Positions 46,942 through 55,907 are shown, counted from the stretch's first letter. The stretch: DNA of 64,000 nt from JAIPEI01 sp964443135 (GCA_964443135.1 CAYUBQ010000003.1:67606-131605); one strand, 5' to 3'. Made by a program: numbers and translations. Notes: generated by a model not told the origin, from the sequence alone.

Positions 46942-47718
46942 ATGAAGCCGAACAGTCCGATGAACCGATTCCTGTTTCAGCTGATCGCTCTGTCGTTTTG
47001 TCTCGTCGCGGGGGGATGCGGCTCGAAGCCCGCCACGGCGCCTTCTCCCGGGAGGCCCTCCACGCCGGGGGTCACGGAAGCCGGCTACGCCGTGCAGCTC
47101 GGGGCCTTTTCGGTGCTCGGGAACGCCGTCCGCCTCACCGACCGGCTCGAGGCCCGGGGGGAGGCCGCCTACTACTTCCGTCACGCCTCCGGCCTCTACA
47201 AGGTCCGCCTAGGCGACTACCCCACGCGGGCGGAGGCCCTCTCCAAGGCCCGCGAGCTCGTGGCGGAGGGGCTCGTGGACACCTACTGGGTCGTCGGCCC
47301 CGAGGACTATGCCCTGGCGAGGGCCGGGATCCACGGCGACCGCCTGCTGAGAGACGAGATCGTTCGGACGGCGAAAGGGTTCATCGGTCTGCCTTACCAG
47401 TGGGGGGGTGACAGCCCGGAGAGGGGGTTCGACTGCAGCGGGCTGGTCATGGCCTCCTACCAGATGAACGGGCTCAACATCCCCCGCTCGTCCCGGGAGC
47501 AGTTCCGCCGGGGCCGCGTCGTGTCGGGGAAAGACCTCGAAAAGGCCGACCTGGTCTTCTTCTCCATCCGGTCGGGGAAAAAGGTGAGCCACGTGGGGCT
47601 CTATGTGGGAGAGGGGGCCTTCATCCACGCCCCGGGAGCGGGAAAGGGCATTCGCGTGGACTCCCTCTCGAACCCCTACTTCCGCAGGCACTACGTCGGG
47701 GCCAGAGCCTACCTCTGA
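46942..47718 (+). CDS. SPOR-NlpC/P60 peptidoglycan hydrolase lipoprotein
   Basis: A 258-residue lipoprotein with signal ending in CLVAGGC near residue 26. A SPOR domain (GYAVQLGAFSVLGNAVRLTD to DTYWVVG, about residues 45-120) binds peptidoglycan bare of stem peptides, and an NlpC/P60 domain (residues 130-258) follows with Cys in GFDCSGLVMASYQMNG, His in VSHVGLYVG and a later HA. NlpC/P60 enzymes cut D-Glu-diaminopimelate bonds in cell-wall peptides. ATG 46942 or 46960 may be used; neither has a strong RBS. Confidence 0.9.
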   Translation: MKPNSPMNRFLFQLIALSFCLVAGGCGSKPATAPSPGRPSTPGVTEAGYAVQLGAFSVLGNAVRLTDRLEARGEAAYYFRHASGLYKVRLGDYPTRAEALSKARELVAEGLVDTYWVVGPEDYALARAGIHGDRLLRDEIVRTAKGFIGLPYQWGGDSPERGFDCSGLVMASYQMNGLNIPRSSREQFRRGRVVSGKDLEKADLVFFSIRSGKKVSHVGLYVGEGAFIHAPGAGKGIRVDSLSNPYFRRHYVGARAYL

Positions 47719-47741
47719 ATCGCAGCACCCGGGCTCGTCCT

Positions 47742-47760
47742 CCGGCTTCGTTCGAGCCGG
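47742..47760. terminator. Hairpin between convergent genes
   Basis: CCGGCT and AGCCGG pair across a 7-nt loop (TCGTTCG), in the 45-bp gap between the NlpC/P60 and rubrerythrin genes. No T run. Confidence 0.35.
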
Positions 47761-47763
47761 CTG

Positions 47764-48264
47764 TCAGTCCACCCTGCGAAACCTTCCCGGGACCGCCCCG
47801 CAGACCGGGCAGCGGTCCGGGATGTCGGCCGGGTGAACGTGCCCGCAGATCCCGCAGACGAAGTAGTCGAGGTCCTCGGCCGGGTCGTCGCCCTCGAGGG
47901 CCCCGGCCGCAAGCTCCACCACCTCCTCCCGGGCGCGTTTGGACTGGATGAAACCCTTGCGCACGGCGCCGCTGGTCTCGGCCGCTTTGACGTCCGGGAT
48001 CATCGCTTCGTAGGTTTCTATTCCCTGCCTCGCCGTCTCCCGGGCCTCCCGGAGGTTCGCGTCCGTGGGACCGATCTTGCCCCGCATGAGGTGGCCGAAG
48101 CGGCCCGCCCGGACCTTCTCGGCCTGGGCCAGGGCCCGGAAGAGACGCCCGAGCCCGCCGCGGCCCTCCTTCTCCGCCAGCATGGCGAAGGCCTCGTAAC
48201 GAGAGGCGGCGCGGGACGCCTCGGCAAAGCCGCGGGCGATGTGCTCCTGAATCTTGTTCGTCAT
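47764..48264 (-). CDS. Rubrerythrin-family protein
   Basis: A 166-residue protein: helical N-terminal domain (GFAEASRAASRYEAFA near residue 12, LAQAEKVRAGRF near 45) and a C-terminal rubredoxin-like domain (VCGICGHVHPADIP and CPVCGAVPGRF). Several usual di-iron ligands are replaced: EASRAAS stands where rubrerythrins have GES, and AGRF where they have EExH. It may therefore have lost the classic diiron site, although the FeS4 domain is complete. It lies between the NlpC/P60 and kbl genes. Confidence 0.83.
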   Translation of the reverse strand: MTNKIQEHIARGFAEASRAASRYEAFAMLAEKEGRGGLGRLFRALAQAEKVRAGRFGHLMRGKIGPTDANLREARETARQGIETYEAMIPDVKAAETSGAVRKGFIQSKRAREEVVELAAGALEGDDPAEDLDYFVCGICGHVHPADIPDRCPVCGAVPGRFRRVD

Positions 48265-48371
48265 GTCTCATTCATCCCCGGTGCGCTGTCCGCGCTCAGA
48301 ATGGCCGTGAGGTGACGCTTGATGTTCTGTTCATTCATGGAGCGGGGTTTCCCCTCCGGAGCTCCGGCCTG

Positions 48372-48399
48372 CCCGTCTCACGGGCCGATCACAGACGGG
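48372..48399 (-). terminator. Hairpin after kbl
   Basis: CCCGTCT and AGACGGG pair across a 14-nt loop, 45 nt after the kbl stop. Weak as an intrinsic terminator because no T run follows. Confidence 0.35.
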
Positions 48400-48444
48400 T
48401 CTCCCGGCCGGCCCTGTCAGCTGCCCCGCGGGGGTCCCGCCGAC

Positions 48445-49668
48445 TCACCGGCGGCGCGAGAGCAGCTGGAGCAGCCCGTCGATGTCCTGCTCCGTGTGGT
48501 CGGCGTTGACCTGGAAGCGGATGGTCTCGTCCCCCCTGGGGACCACCGGAAAGGTCAGGCCCACGGCGAGGACGCCGTCTTCGAAGAGGTCTCCGACCAT
48601 GCGCCGGGTGGCGCCGGTGTCCCGTACGAGGAGGGGCACCACGGGATGGGGGCCGGGGATGGACTCCAGACCCAGGGCCGACAAGCCCTCCCGAAACTGC
48701 TCCGTTCTTTGCCTCAGCCGGACCAGGCGGTCCCGGCCCTCCGGGCCGTCGGCGATCTCCAGGGCCGCCAGGGCGGCGGCGCAGTCCCCCACGCTGAGGG
48801 GATTCGTGTAGATGTAGGTGTCCGCCTTCTGCCGGACGGCCTCCATGACCGTGGGACTGGAGGCCACGAACCCGCCGTTGACACCGAAGGCCTTGCCGAA
48901 CGTCCCGACGATCACGTCCGGAGAGGCTCCGGTGTGCTCGGCCGTCCCCCGGCCGGTCGCCCCGTAGGCGCCGATCCCATGGGAGTCGTCCATCACGGTG
49001 ATCACCCCGTCCCGGAACCGGCCGCTGTAGCTTCCCGCGAGGTCCGCGATCCGATCCGCCGGGGCGAAGTCGCCCCGCATGCTGAAGATGCCGTCGAAGA
49101 CGACCACCACGCGCTCCACGCCTTCCGGGACGTTGTCCAGGCACTGCTCCAGGCCCGCCATGTCGTTGTGGGGGTAGATGGCCTTGTTCTCGCTCGGCAC
49201 GTTGGCGATGCGCATGGAGCGGATGATGCAGTTGTGATTCAGCTCGTCCCCGATCCAGTAGGTTCTCTTGTGGGCGATCGCCAGGGCCGCGCCCAGCACG
49301 GTGGTGTAGGCCGAGTTGAAGATCTTGGCGGCGGGCTTTCCCATGAAACGCGCGGTCCGCGCCTCCAGCGCCGCGTGCTGGGCGAAGGTCCCGTCGATGA
49401 ACCGGACCGCGCCCGGGCCCGCGCCCAGGGCCTTGGTGGCCTCGTGGGCCGCATCGACGAGCCTCGGGTGGTTGGACAGGGAGAGGTAGCTGTTGGAGTT
49501 CATCCGCAGGAAGGGCCGGTCCAGGCCTCGAAGCCGGTAGCGGGGTCCGCGCTTTCCCTTCGGGGGGAGGTACTCGACGATGACCCGTTCCGGGGGCTTG
49601 GCCCTGCCTTCGGACTCGAGGGCCTCCAGGTCCTGCTTCAGCGCTTCATCCAGTCGATCCAGTGCCAT
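48445..49668 (-). CDS. kbl: Glycine C-acetyltransferase (alpha-oxoamine synthase family)
   Basis: A 407-residue PLP enzyme: MNSNSYLSLSNHPRLVDAAH, GTFAQHAALEARTARF, DELNHNCIIRSMRIA, VMDDSHGIGAYGATGRGTAEH and the PLP Lys in VIVGTFGKAFGVNGG near residue 238. The family also includes 8-amino-7-oxononanoate synthase, but the gene directly follows threonine dehydrogenase and overlaps it by 23 nt, which fixes the call: it splits 2-amino-3-ketobutyrate with CoA to glycine and acetyl-CoA. Confidence 0.88.
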   Translation of the reverse strand: MALDRLDEALKQDLEALESEGRAKPPERVIVEYLPPKGKRGPRYRLRGLDRPFLRMNSNSYLSLSNHPRLVDAAHEATKALGAGPGAVRFIDGTFAQHAALEARTARFMGKPAAKIFNSAYTTVLGAALAIAHKRTYWIGDELNHNCIIRSMRIANVPSENKAIYPHNDMAGLEQCLDNVPEGVERVVVVFDGIFSMRGDFAPADRIADLAGSYSGRFRDGVITVMDDSHGIGAYGATGRGTAEHTGASPDVIVGTFGKAFGVNGGFVASSPTVMEAVRQKADTYIYTNPLSVGDCAAALAALEIADGPEGRDRLVRLRQRTEQFREGLSALGLESIPGPHPVVPLLVRDTGATRRMVGDLFEDGVLAVGLTFPVVPRGDETIRFQVNADHTEQDIDGLLQLLSRRR

Positions 49669-50734
49669 GGCGCATGCTCCTTTCGAGAGGGGCTTCTCCT
49701 TCCGTCCAGTTCAGGATCACCTTTCCCGAACGGCCGGATTTCATCGCCTCGAACCCCTTCTCGAACTCGGTGTAGTGAAAACGGTGGGTGATGACCGGCT
49801 CGATGTCGAGCCCCATGCGGACCATGACGCCCATCTTGTGCCAGGTCTCGAACATCCGCCGGCCGTAGATCCCTTTGAGGGTGAGCCCCTTGAACACGAG
49901 CCGGGCCCAGTCGATGGCGGTTTCCCCGGAGAGGATCCCGAGGAGGGCGATGTTGGCCCCGCTGCGCACGTTGTCCAGGATGGCCCTGAGCCCGTCCGGG
50001 GTGCCGGACATCTCCAGGCCGGCGTCGAAACCCTCCTTCATGCCCAGGGCGTTCTGGACCTCCTTCAGGTCCGTGCTCCTCGCGTCCACCGCAAGGGTGG
50101 CGCCCAGCCTCCGGGCCAGCTCGAGGCGATAGGGGATCACGTCCGTGACCACCACGTGGCGCGCGCCGGCGAAGCGGGCCACGGCCGCCGACATGCAGCC
50201 GATGGGGCCGGCCCCGGTGACCAGGACGTCCTCCCCCAGCAGGTCGAATGACAGGGCCGAGTGGACCGCATTGCCCAGCGGATCGAAGCAGGCGAGGACG
50301 TCCAGGGGGGCGTCCTCGTCGCAACGCCACACGTTGGTCATGGGAACGGCCAGGTACTCGGCGAAAGCGCCCGGTCGGTTCACGCCCACCCCGACGGTGT
50401 TGATGCAGAGGTGTCGCTGCCCGGCGCGGCAGTTCCGGCAGTGCCCGCAGACGATGTGGCCCTCGGCCGACACCAGCTCGCCGGGCTCGAACTCGGAGGC
50501 GTCCTCGCCGGTCGCCTCGACGCGGCCGACGAACTCGTGACCGACGTGCATGGGGACCGGGATGGTGCTACGGGCCCATTCGTCCCAGTTGTAGATGTGG
50601 AGGTCCGTGCCGCAGATGGCGGTCTTGTGAACGCGAATGAGCACCTCGTTCGCTCGGAGCGAGGGTACGGGCACGTCCTCCAGCCGGAGGCCCGGGCCGG
50701 GCTCCACCTTGACCAGCGCTTTCATGGTGTCCAC
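49646..50734 (-). CDS. tdh: L-threonine 3-dehydrogenase
   Basis: A 362-residue zinc-dependent medium-chain dehydrogenase. Catalytic zinc ligands: KTAICGTDLHIYNWDEW near residue 40 and GHEFVGRVEATG near 67; structural zinc: VCGHCRNCRAGQRHLC near 95. The HIYNWDEWA motif is specific for threonine dehydrogenases. It oxidises threonine to 2-amino-3-ketobutyrate with NAD. GTG 50734 has AAAGG close by; Met at residue 4 is an alternative. Together with kbl it makes glycine, feeding the glycine-cleavage genes at the right end. Confidence 0.92.
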   Translation of the reverse strand: MDTMKALVKVEPGPGLRLEDVPVPSLRANEVLIRVHKTAICGTDLHIYNWDEWARSTIPVPMHVGHEFVGRVEATGEDASEFEPGELVSAEGHIVCGHCRNCRAGQRHLCINTVGVGVNRPGAFAEYLAVPMTNVWRCDEDAPLDVLACFDPLGNAVHSALSFDLLGEDVLVTGAGPIGCMSAAVARFAGARHVVVTDVIPYRLELARRLGATLAVDARSTDLKEVQNALGMKEGFDAGLEMSGTPDGLRAILDNVRSGANIALLGILSGETAIDWARLVFKGLTLKGIYGRRMFETWHKMGVMVRMGLDIEPVITHRFHYTEFEKGFEAMKSGRSGKVILNWTEGEAPLERSMRHGTGSTG

Positions 50735-50803
50735 AAGAGCCTTCCTTTCCCGGCGGTTCGGCGGACGAAGACACCCCCCGGCCGGCGCCGCGGCGGGATC
50801 CGG

Positions 50804-51166
50804 TCAAGCACCCGCGGGCTCGGACGGGGGCAGGGGAGACATCGCATCCAGGATGGAGAGCCCGACGAGGGTGTGATTGCGAAATCGACCCTCGACGGCC
50901 GGTGAAACGTGCTGGATTTTCGCACGCAGGATCCTGGGTGGTTCCGGGCTGACCGGACCGTAGAACTTCATTTCGAGGGTCGAACCCACGTGCAGGAAAT
51001 CCAGCACGGGAGAATCCATGCGGACCAGAAAGCACAGCCCCTGGGCCGACAGGTTCCACAGGTTGAACTGGTAGACATAGTCGAGCTCGGGCAGGGAAAG
51101 CTCCACGCTGTGGAAATCCCCTCCGGGGACGCGTTGCTCGCTCCGCCTGTCTGTTGGATCGATCAT
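50804..51166 (-). CDS. PilZ-domain protein
   Basis: A 120-residue single PilZ domain: DRRSEQRVPGGDF near the start carries the RxxxR c-di-GMP-binding pattern, and NLSAQGLCFLVRM near residue 38 is the (D/N)xSxxG element, followed by beta strands. PilZ domains bind c-di-GMP and regulate motility or polysaccharide. GGAGA lies 9 nt before the ATG at 51166. A repeat A copy lies 16 nt upstream of its start. Confidence 0.82.
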   Translation of the reverse strand: MIDPTDRRSEQRVPGGDFHSVELSLPELDYVYQFNLWNLSAQGLCFLVRMDSPVLDFLHVGSTLEMKFYGPVSPEPPRILRAKIQHVSPAVEGRFRNHTLVGLSILDAMSPLPPSEPAGA

Positions 51167-51181
51167 TTCCCGCTGTCTCCT

Positions 51182-51289
51182 GATTGACGGATTCGCAACA
51201 ACCCGCTCACCCGCCGCTGGAAACGCTATAACCCGTTGACATTACCTGGGCAGATCTCGAGGTTGAGGCCTTTTTACGACTCCTTCCTG
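51182..51289. repeat. Repeat A, dispersed copy 4
   Basis: About 108 bp, same orientation as the tandem array at 27641: GATTGACGGATTCGCAACAA, CCCGCTCAC-CGCCGCTGG, GGGCAGATCTCGAGG and TTTTTACGACTCC. It lies just before the PilZ start. Confidence 0.85.
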
Positions 51290-51816
51290 ATTCGAGCGGG
51301 GGCGTCCTCCCGGAGCGGAGGTGCGGCCGGGTGTCGGGTCGTCGGCCCGGTCGCCTCACCCGTTCTCTCCCGGTCGAAGGCCCGCCGGGATCGGACCGGG
51401 ATGTATCCCGCTTCCGAAACCGGAAGGAGGGTCCGGTGCCCGGACCCGCTGGAGATCCGTTCCAACGGTCCACGGCCGGATCGAGCAGGGAACCGGGGAA
51501 CGGGAGAGAGCCTTCTCGAGGACTGCTGCGGGACCGGTTACGATGCAACCGGCGGGAAAAGACGGGGCCATGGACGCACGATGGCTTCGTTTTCGAAAGG
51601 CGGATGTCTCCGAGCTGTTCATGCTGTTCTCCAGGCGCGCTGCCGCAGCGGCCATGAGAATCGTGCCCCGTTCCTGTATAGGGCATCGACGGCGAATTTG
51701 CAACCGGCTTCGCATCCCGAGAAAGGAGATGCATCAACCATCGAAATGGGATAGGATCTCTCTACCCCCCCTGCAAAGAGCTTCCACAGGACGAAATCGG
51801 AAAGAGGAGGAAAGGG
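51290..51816. other. Intergenic region without recognisable gene
   Basis: 527 bp between repeat A copy 4 and the universal stress gene. Frames open on both strands but their products have no family look and Arg/Pro-rich composition. No promoter close to consensus was identified. Confidence 0.3.
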
Positions 51817-52290
51817 ATGCGTGGAATTCGGAAGGTCCTGGCAGCGATCGATCTATCCGACTACTCGAGAGAGACCGTGGGACTGGCGCTGGAGATCGCC
51901 CATGCCACCGGTGCCGAGCTCATCGTCGTCAACGTGATCAATCAACGGGACATCGAGGCCATGGAGAAGATCGCCGAGCAGATCAGCCATCTCTCGACGG
52001 AGGAGTACTTCAGGCACCGGGAGCAGGACCGGGAGCGTCGGCTGGGGGAGCTCCTCGACCGGTTCGGGGGGGCGAACAGCGGACTGGATATGCGGACCAT
52101 TGTCCTCCGCGGCGTTCCCTTCTCGCGGATCATGGAGGTGATGCAGGACTTCGAGGTGGATCTGGTCGTCATGGGGGCGAAAGGCCGGACCAACCTGGCG
52201 GACGTGTTGTTCGGGTCCACGGCTGAAAAGGTCTTCCGGCACTCCCCGGTCCCCGTCCTGAGCGTTCGCCGCCGAGGCGAGGAGGATTGA
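51817..52290 (+). CDS. Universal stress protein (UspA family)
   Basis: A 157-residue Usp domain: VLAAIDLSDYSRETVGLALE at the start, ELIVVNVINQRD, and the ATP-binding signature DLVVMGAKGRTNLADVLFGSTAEKV near residue 112 split as GAKG and FGSTA, ending SPVPVLSV. The G-2x-G-9x-G(S/T) pattern (GAKGRTNLADVLFGST) predicts nucleotide binding. AAAGGG precedes the ATG. Its stop is only 4 nt from the convergent lipoamide dehydrogenase stop. Confidence 0.93.
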   Translation: MRGIRKVLAAIDLSDYSRETVGLALEIAHATGAELIVVNVINQRDIEAMEKIAEQISHLSTEEYFRHREQDRERRLGELLDRFGGANSGLDMRTIVLRGVPFSRIMEVMQDFEVDLVVMGAKGRTNLADVLFGSTAEKVFRHSPVPVLSVRRRGEED

Positions 52291-52294
52291 ACTC

Positions 52295-53728
52295 TCACTC
52301 GTGAAACGGCCGGCCTGCGGCCTTTCCCGCGACCTCCAGCAGGATCTCGGCCAGTGTGGGGTGGGCGTGGATGGTGTCGGCCACGTCCTGGACCGTGCAC
52401 TGCCGCCGTATGGCCAGGGCCGCCTCGGCCACGAGGTCGGTGGCGCCGGCCCCCACCAGGTGAACCCCGAGGATGCGCCCGGTCCTCTCTTCGAGGACCA
52501 GCTTCGCCTCGCCCGCGATCCTTCCCAGGACCTGGGCCTTCCCCGAGGTCCGAAAGAGAACCGATTCCGAGCGCACCCCCAGCCCGGCCTCCCTGGCCTC
52601 GTCCTCGGTCCGGCCCACCACGCCGATCTCGGGAGCCGTGAAGATGGCCCCGGGTACCACGTCGTACCGCATCGGCCGATCCATGCCCATTGCGTTCTCG
52701 GCGGCCAGCCTTCCCTCGGCCGTGGCCACGTGGGCGAGCATGATCCGGCCGGGACCCAACGCGTCGCCCACGGCGTAGACGCCCGCGGCGCCGGTGCCTA
52801 GGCGATCGTCCGCCGGAATCCATCCTGCGGGATCCGGCTCCAGCCCGAGGTTTTCCAGGCCCAGCCCGGACGTGTCGGGCCGGCGTCCCACGCACACCAG
52901 GACGCAGTCCGCCTCCACGATCTCCGCGGGGCGTTCCCGCTGTTCCGATCCTGCGAAAGGGGACCCCCCGATGCGCACGCCGCAGCGTCCCCCGCGCTCC
53001 TCCACGCCTTCCACCCCGGCGTCCGCCAGGACCCGGATCTTTCGCTTCTTCATCTCCCGGAGCAGGGTCTTGACGCAGTCCCGGTCCACGCCGGGGATGG
53101 GGAGCAGCCGGTCCATCGCCTCCACCAGGGTCACCTGCGAGCCGAGCCCGGAAAAGATGGAGGCGAACTCACAGCCGATGACGCCGCCCCCGACGATCAC
53201 CATGGCGTCGGGCACGGCCTCCAGGGAGAGGGCGTGATCGCTGGAGAGGACCGTGGTGCCGTTGAACGGGAGGTGGGGCAGGGGCGCGGGGACCGAGCCG
53301 GTGGCGAGGATCAGCCGGTCCCATTCGACCGTTTCCAGGCCGCCTGCGGCTGGGGTGACGGAGAGCCGGCCGGGGCCCTCGACGCGGCCCTGCCCCTGGA
53401 GGTGCCGGATCCCCCGCTGCTTGAACAGGCGGAGGAGGCCCTGAATCTGGCCCTGGATCACCCGCTCCTTTCGCCGCATGAGCGCCGCCATGTCCGGAGA
53501 GGCGCCCCCTTCGACCGCGACGCCGAACTCCCCGGCCCGGCGCACCTGCTCCAGGACGTCGGCGGCCGTCTTCATCACCTTGGAGGGGATGCAGCCCCAG
53601 TTCAGGCAGGTTCCCCCGACGTTTCCCCGTTCGACGAGGGTGACCTCGGCCCCGAGCTGCGAGGCCCGGACCGCCGCGGCGTATCCTCCGGGACCCGCCC
53701 CGACCACGGCGACTCTGGTCCCGGTCAT
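52295..53728 (-). CDS. lpdA: Dihydrolipoyl dehydrogenase
   Basis: A 477-residue flavoprotein with all family marks: FAD site VAVVGAGPGGYAAAVRA, redox disulfide GGTCLNWGCIPSK at residues 38-50, NAD site VVGGGVIGCEFASIF, YAVGDALGPG, and the C-terminal His-Glu pair in IHAHPTLAEI. As the E3/L-protein it reoxidises lipoyl groups of GcvH or 2-oxoacid dehydrogenases. It overlaps the SerB-like gene by 4 nt and so belongs to that operon, 6 kb from gcvH. Confidence 0.94.
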   Translation of the reverse strand: MTGTRVAVVGAGPGGYAAAVRASQLGAEVTLVERGNVGGTCLNWGCIPSKVMKTAADVLEQVRRAGEFGVAVEGGASPDMAALMRRKERVIQGQIQGLLRLFKQRGIRHLQGQGRVEGPGRLSVTPAAGGLETVEWDRLILATGSVPAPLPHLPFNGTTVLSSDHALSLEAVPDAMVIVGGGVIGCEFASIFSGLGSQVTLVEAMDRLLPIPGVDRDCVKTLLREMKKRKIRVLADAGVEGVEERGGRCGVRIGGSPFAGSEQRERPAEIVEADCVLVCVGRRPDTSGLGLENLGLEPDPAGWIPADDRLGTGAAGVYAVGDALGPGRIMLAHVATAEGRLAAENAMGMDRPMRYDVVPGAIFTAPEIGVVGRTEDEAREAGLGVRSESVLFRTSGKAQVLGRIAGEAKLVLEERTGRILGVHLVGAGATDLVAEAALAIRRQCTVQDVADTIHAHPTLAEILLEVAGKAAGRPFHE

Positions 53729-54993
53729 GTTCCGCTCCTCTCGGGTCCGGCGGGCCCGCTCTCCCTGGACTCCCGGTACCGCGCGATGTCCGACTCGGTG
53801 ATGCCGAGGCAGTAGAGAATGTTGATCATCTGGTCGCCGCTGAATATGCCGTCCGCGGGCGGGATGCTTTCGGACGGCTTGCAGGCGATGGAAAGGCCCA
53901 CGTCCTTCATGAAGCGGGACCCGGCCGATCCCCCTCCCACCGCCACCACCTGGTCCCGGCTGATCTCCTCCACGTTCATGATGAACTCCAGGATCTCGTT
54001 CTTGGTGGCCGCGGTCAGCACCGGCTCCTCGAGGCTCCCGGTGGCGTTTCCCGCTTCGTCTTTCTGGAGGGTGTTGCAGAACGCGTAGTCCACGCCTTCG
54101 GCCTCGTAGATGCCCCTCAAAAAGCAGTCCAGCCCCGTGGAGAGGAGGGCCACCTTGTACCCCATGGACTTGAGGATGCGGAGCAGCTCCAGGGCCCCCG
54201 GGTGGAGCTCCAGCGAGCGGCCCGCCGTCTCGAGCTCCTGCACCGGGACGCCCCGAAGGGCCTCGACCCGATCGACCAGGGACTGGGTCCAGCCGCCCGG
54301 ATCCGCCTGGAGCGGCGGCGCGATCCGCTTTCCCGCCGGGGCGATGCGCTCGTTGACCGCATCCAGAAAGCGGCGGACGGAGGTCTCCTCGATCAGGCAG
54401 GACTCCACGTCGAACACCACGATCTTCTTGGCCTGCCGGTAGGCGCTTTCGCTCTGGATGACCACGCTCTGGTTCAGGCGGCTGCAGAGCTCCTTCAGCT
54501 GCTCCTTCATGCCCTCCAGGGCCCCGGCCCGGGAGGGAAAAGGCTCCCGGCGGACGTCCCGGACGTCGACGGTCGTCTCCATGGAGAAAAAGGTGCCCCG
54601 CGCGATCATGCGGCAGCTCTCGATGTTCGCGTTGAACCGGTGGAGAAGAGACGAGATCCCGGCGATGATCCCGGGCCGATCCATGCCGAGAACGGTCACC
54701 AGAAGGTGCTCGCCGGGCCCCTCGCCCCGGTCTTCGTCGCACGCCCGGAGGATCACCTTGAGGCCGGTCTCCTCCTCGATGCGTTTCAGCGACCCTCGAA
54801 TCTCCTCGGGGTCCCGGCGAGAGCCGGTGAAGTCGATGACGAGGAAAATGGAAAAGAGACCCCTGCGGCAGTTCTCCTCCACGTCCAGGATGTTTCCGCC
54901 CAGCCCCAGGACCCGTCCGGTGATCTTGGAGACGAGCCCGGGCGAGTCCAGCCCGATGGCCGAAAGGCTCATGATCTGCTTGAGCTCGGACAT
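53725..54993 (-). CDS. serB: ACT-ACT-HAD phosphoserine phosphatase-like protein
   Basis: A 422-residue protein with two N-terminal ACT domains (SAIGLDSPGLVSKITGRVLG near 12; TVLGMDRPGIIAGISSLLHR near 98) and a C-terminal HAD phosphatase domain of SerB type (KIVVFDVESCLIEE motif I near 190, VALLSTGLDCFLRGI motif II near 290, VVAVGGGSAGSRFMKDVG near 355). Motif I reads DVES where SerB usually has DFDST, so the general acid Asp is replaced by Glu, which may reduce or change activity. ACT domains usually sense serine. It lies between the ParB/SerK-like gene and lpdA. Confidence 0.83.
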   Translation of the reverse strand: MSELKQIMSLSAIGLDSPGLVSKITGRVLGLGGNILDVEENCRRGLFSIFLVIDFTGSRRDPEEIRGSLKRIEEETGLKVILRACDEDRGEGPGEHLLVTVLGMDRPGIIAGISSLLHRFNANIESCRMIARGTFFSMETTVDVRDVRREPFPSRAGALEGMKEQLKELCSRLNQSVVIQSESAYRQAKKIVVFDVESCLIEETSVRRFLDAVNERIAPAGKRIAPPLQADPGGWTQSLVDRVEALRGVPVQELETAGRSLELHPGALELLRILKSMGYKVALLSTGLDCFLRGIYEAEGVDYAFCNTLQKDEAGNATGSLEEPVLTAATKNEILEFIMNVEEISRDQVVAVGGGSAGSRFMKDVGLSIACKPSESIPPADGIFSGDQMINILYCLGITESDIARYRESRESGPAGPERSGT

Positions 54994-55007
54994 TCCTCCC
55001 CTCCCTC

Positions 55008-55907
55008 TCACGGTCGATCCGGTCCGGAGGACCGGCGGTCGTAGAACACGAAGACCTCTTCGCCGTAGTAGCGGCCGTTGATCACCTGCCCCGGTCCGAA
55101 ACGCCGGATCTGCTTGCCCCGGAGGAAGCTCTCGAACCGTTCGTTCATCTCCTCCAGCGCAACGTCCTCCCGGAACCATCGGACCGGCACGTTCACGTTG
55201 ATGGGGCGCGCCGACACCAGGTGTCGGGTCGCCTTGGGCGCGAACACCTGGCCGCGGCTCGCCGCGTCCACCACCATAGCTTTTGTGATGTGCGGTGTCC
55301 AGATGGCGAGTGCGTTTCGGCCGGGCACTCGGCAGGAGGCGTCGCCGGCCAGGTCCTGGCACGGGACGTACTCCAGCTCCGCCCCCTCCCGCACCAGCCG
55401 CCCCTGGATCCGCTCCAGGACCTCGTAGGCCTCGACCCCGCCGCAGACCCGGTCCGGGGGGAAGCGGAGCACCCCCCTGGCCTCCCCGCACTCCGCGCCC
55501 ATGAGGAGGGGGTCCTGCTCGAGCCGGGCGGCGAGGGCCCGCCGGCCGGCCACAGGCTCCAGGCTTCCCCCCATCTCCTCGACGATCCCGCAGAGCCCTT
55601 CCAGGCTGCACACCCTCTTCAGCAGCCGGAACCAGTAGCGCAGCCCCACGTGATCGCTGTGGTAGTCGATCCTGCAGACCGGGATGGTGCGGAACCCCAG
55701 ACGCTTGAACACGAAGGTGCGGTGGTTGCCGTCCAGGACGATGTGGTTCCGCTCGACGATGATCGGGTTCTGGAGGCGGGCCCAGTCCTTGAGCTCGAGG
55801 GCGAGGCTGTCGGCCACGTGGGGAAGGGTCTCCTCGTGCTCTCGAAGCGTCTCGACCCGGACGACTTCCAGGTGCATGGTCAGGTCACCGGCCTCGATGA
55901 CGAACAT
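55008..55907 (-). CDS. ParB/SerK-fold protein (possible free-serine kinase)
   Basis: A 299-residue protein with a ParB/Srx-type N-terminal domain: VETLREHEETLPHVADSLAL, then QNPIIVERNHIVLDGNHRTF and GFRTIPVCRIDY. The DGNHR block, in place of DNA-binding ParB helices, is shared with SerK (ADP-dependent serine kinase) and SbnI. The C-terminal ~180 residues differ from chromosome ParB. Its neighbour 14 nt downstream is the SerB-like phosphatase, so a serine-phosphoserine role is proposed. ATG 55907 with GAGG 9 nt upstream; a longer frame upstream crosses repeat A. Confidence 0.7.
   Translation of the reverse strand: MFVIEAGDLTMHLEVVRVETLREHEETLPHVADSLALELKDWARLQNPIIVERNHIVLDGNHRTFVFKRLGFRTIPVCRIDYHSDHVGLRYWFRLLKRVCSLEGLCGIVEEMGGSLEPVAGRRALAARLEQDPLLMGAECGEARGVLRFPPDRVCGGVEAYEVLERIQGRLVREGAELEYVPCQDLAGDASCRVPGRNALAIWTPHITKAMVVDAASRGQVFAPKATRHLVSARPINVNVPVRWFREDVALEEMNERFESFLRGKQIRRFGPGQVINGRYYGEEVFVFYDRRSSGPDRP

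Noticed and set aside
51321..52226. A 301-codon plus-strand open frame before and across the universal stress gene
   Set aside because: Arg/Pro/Gly-rich product without family sense; its second half runs out of frame over the real Usp gene.
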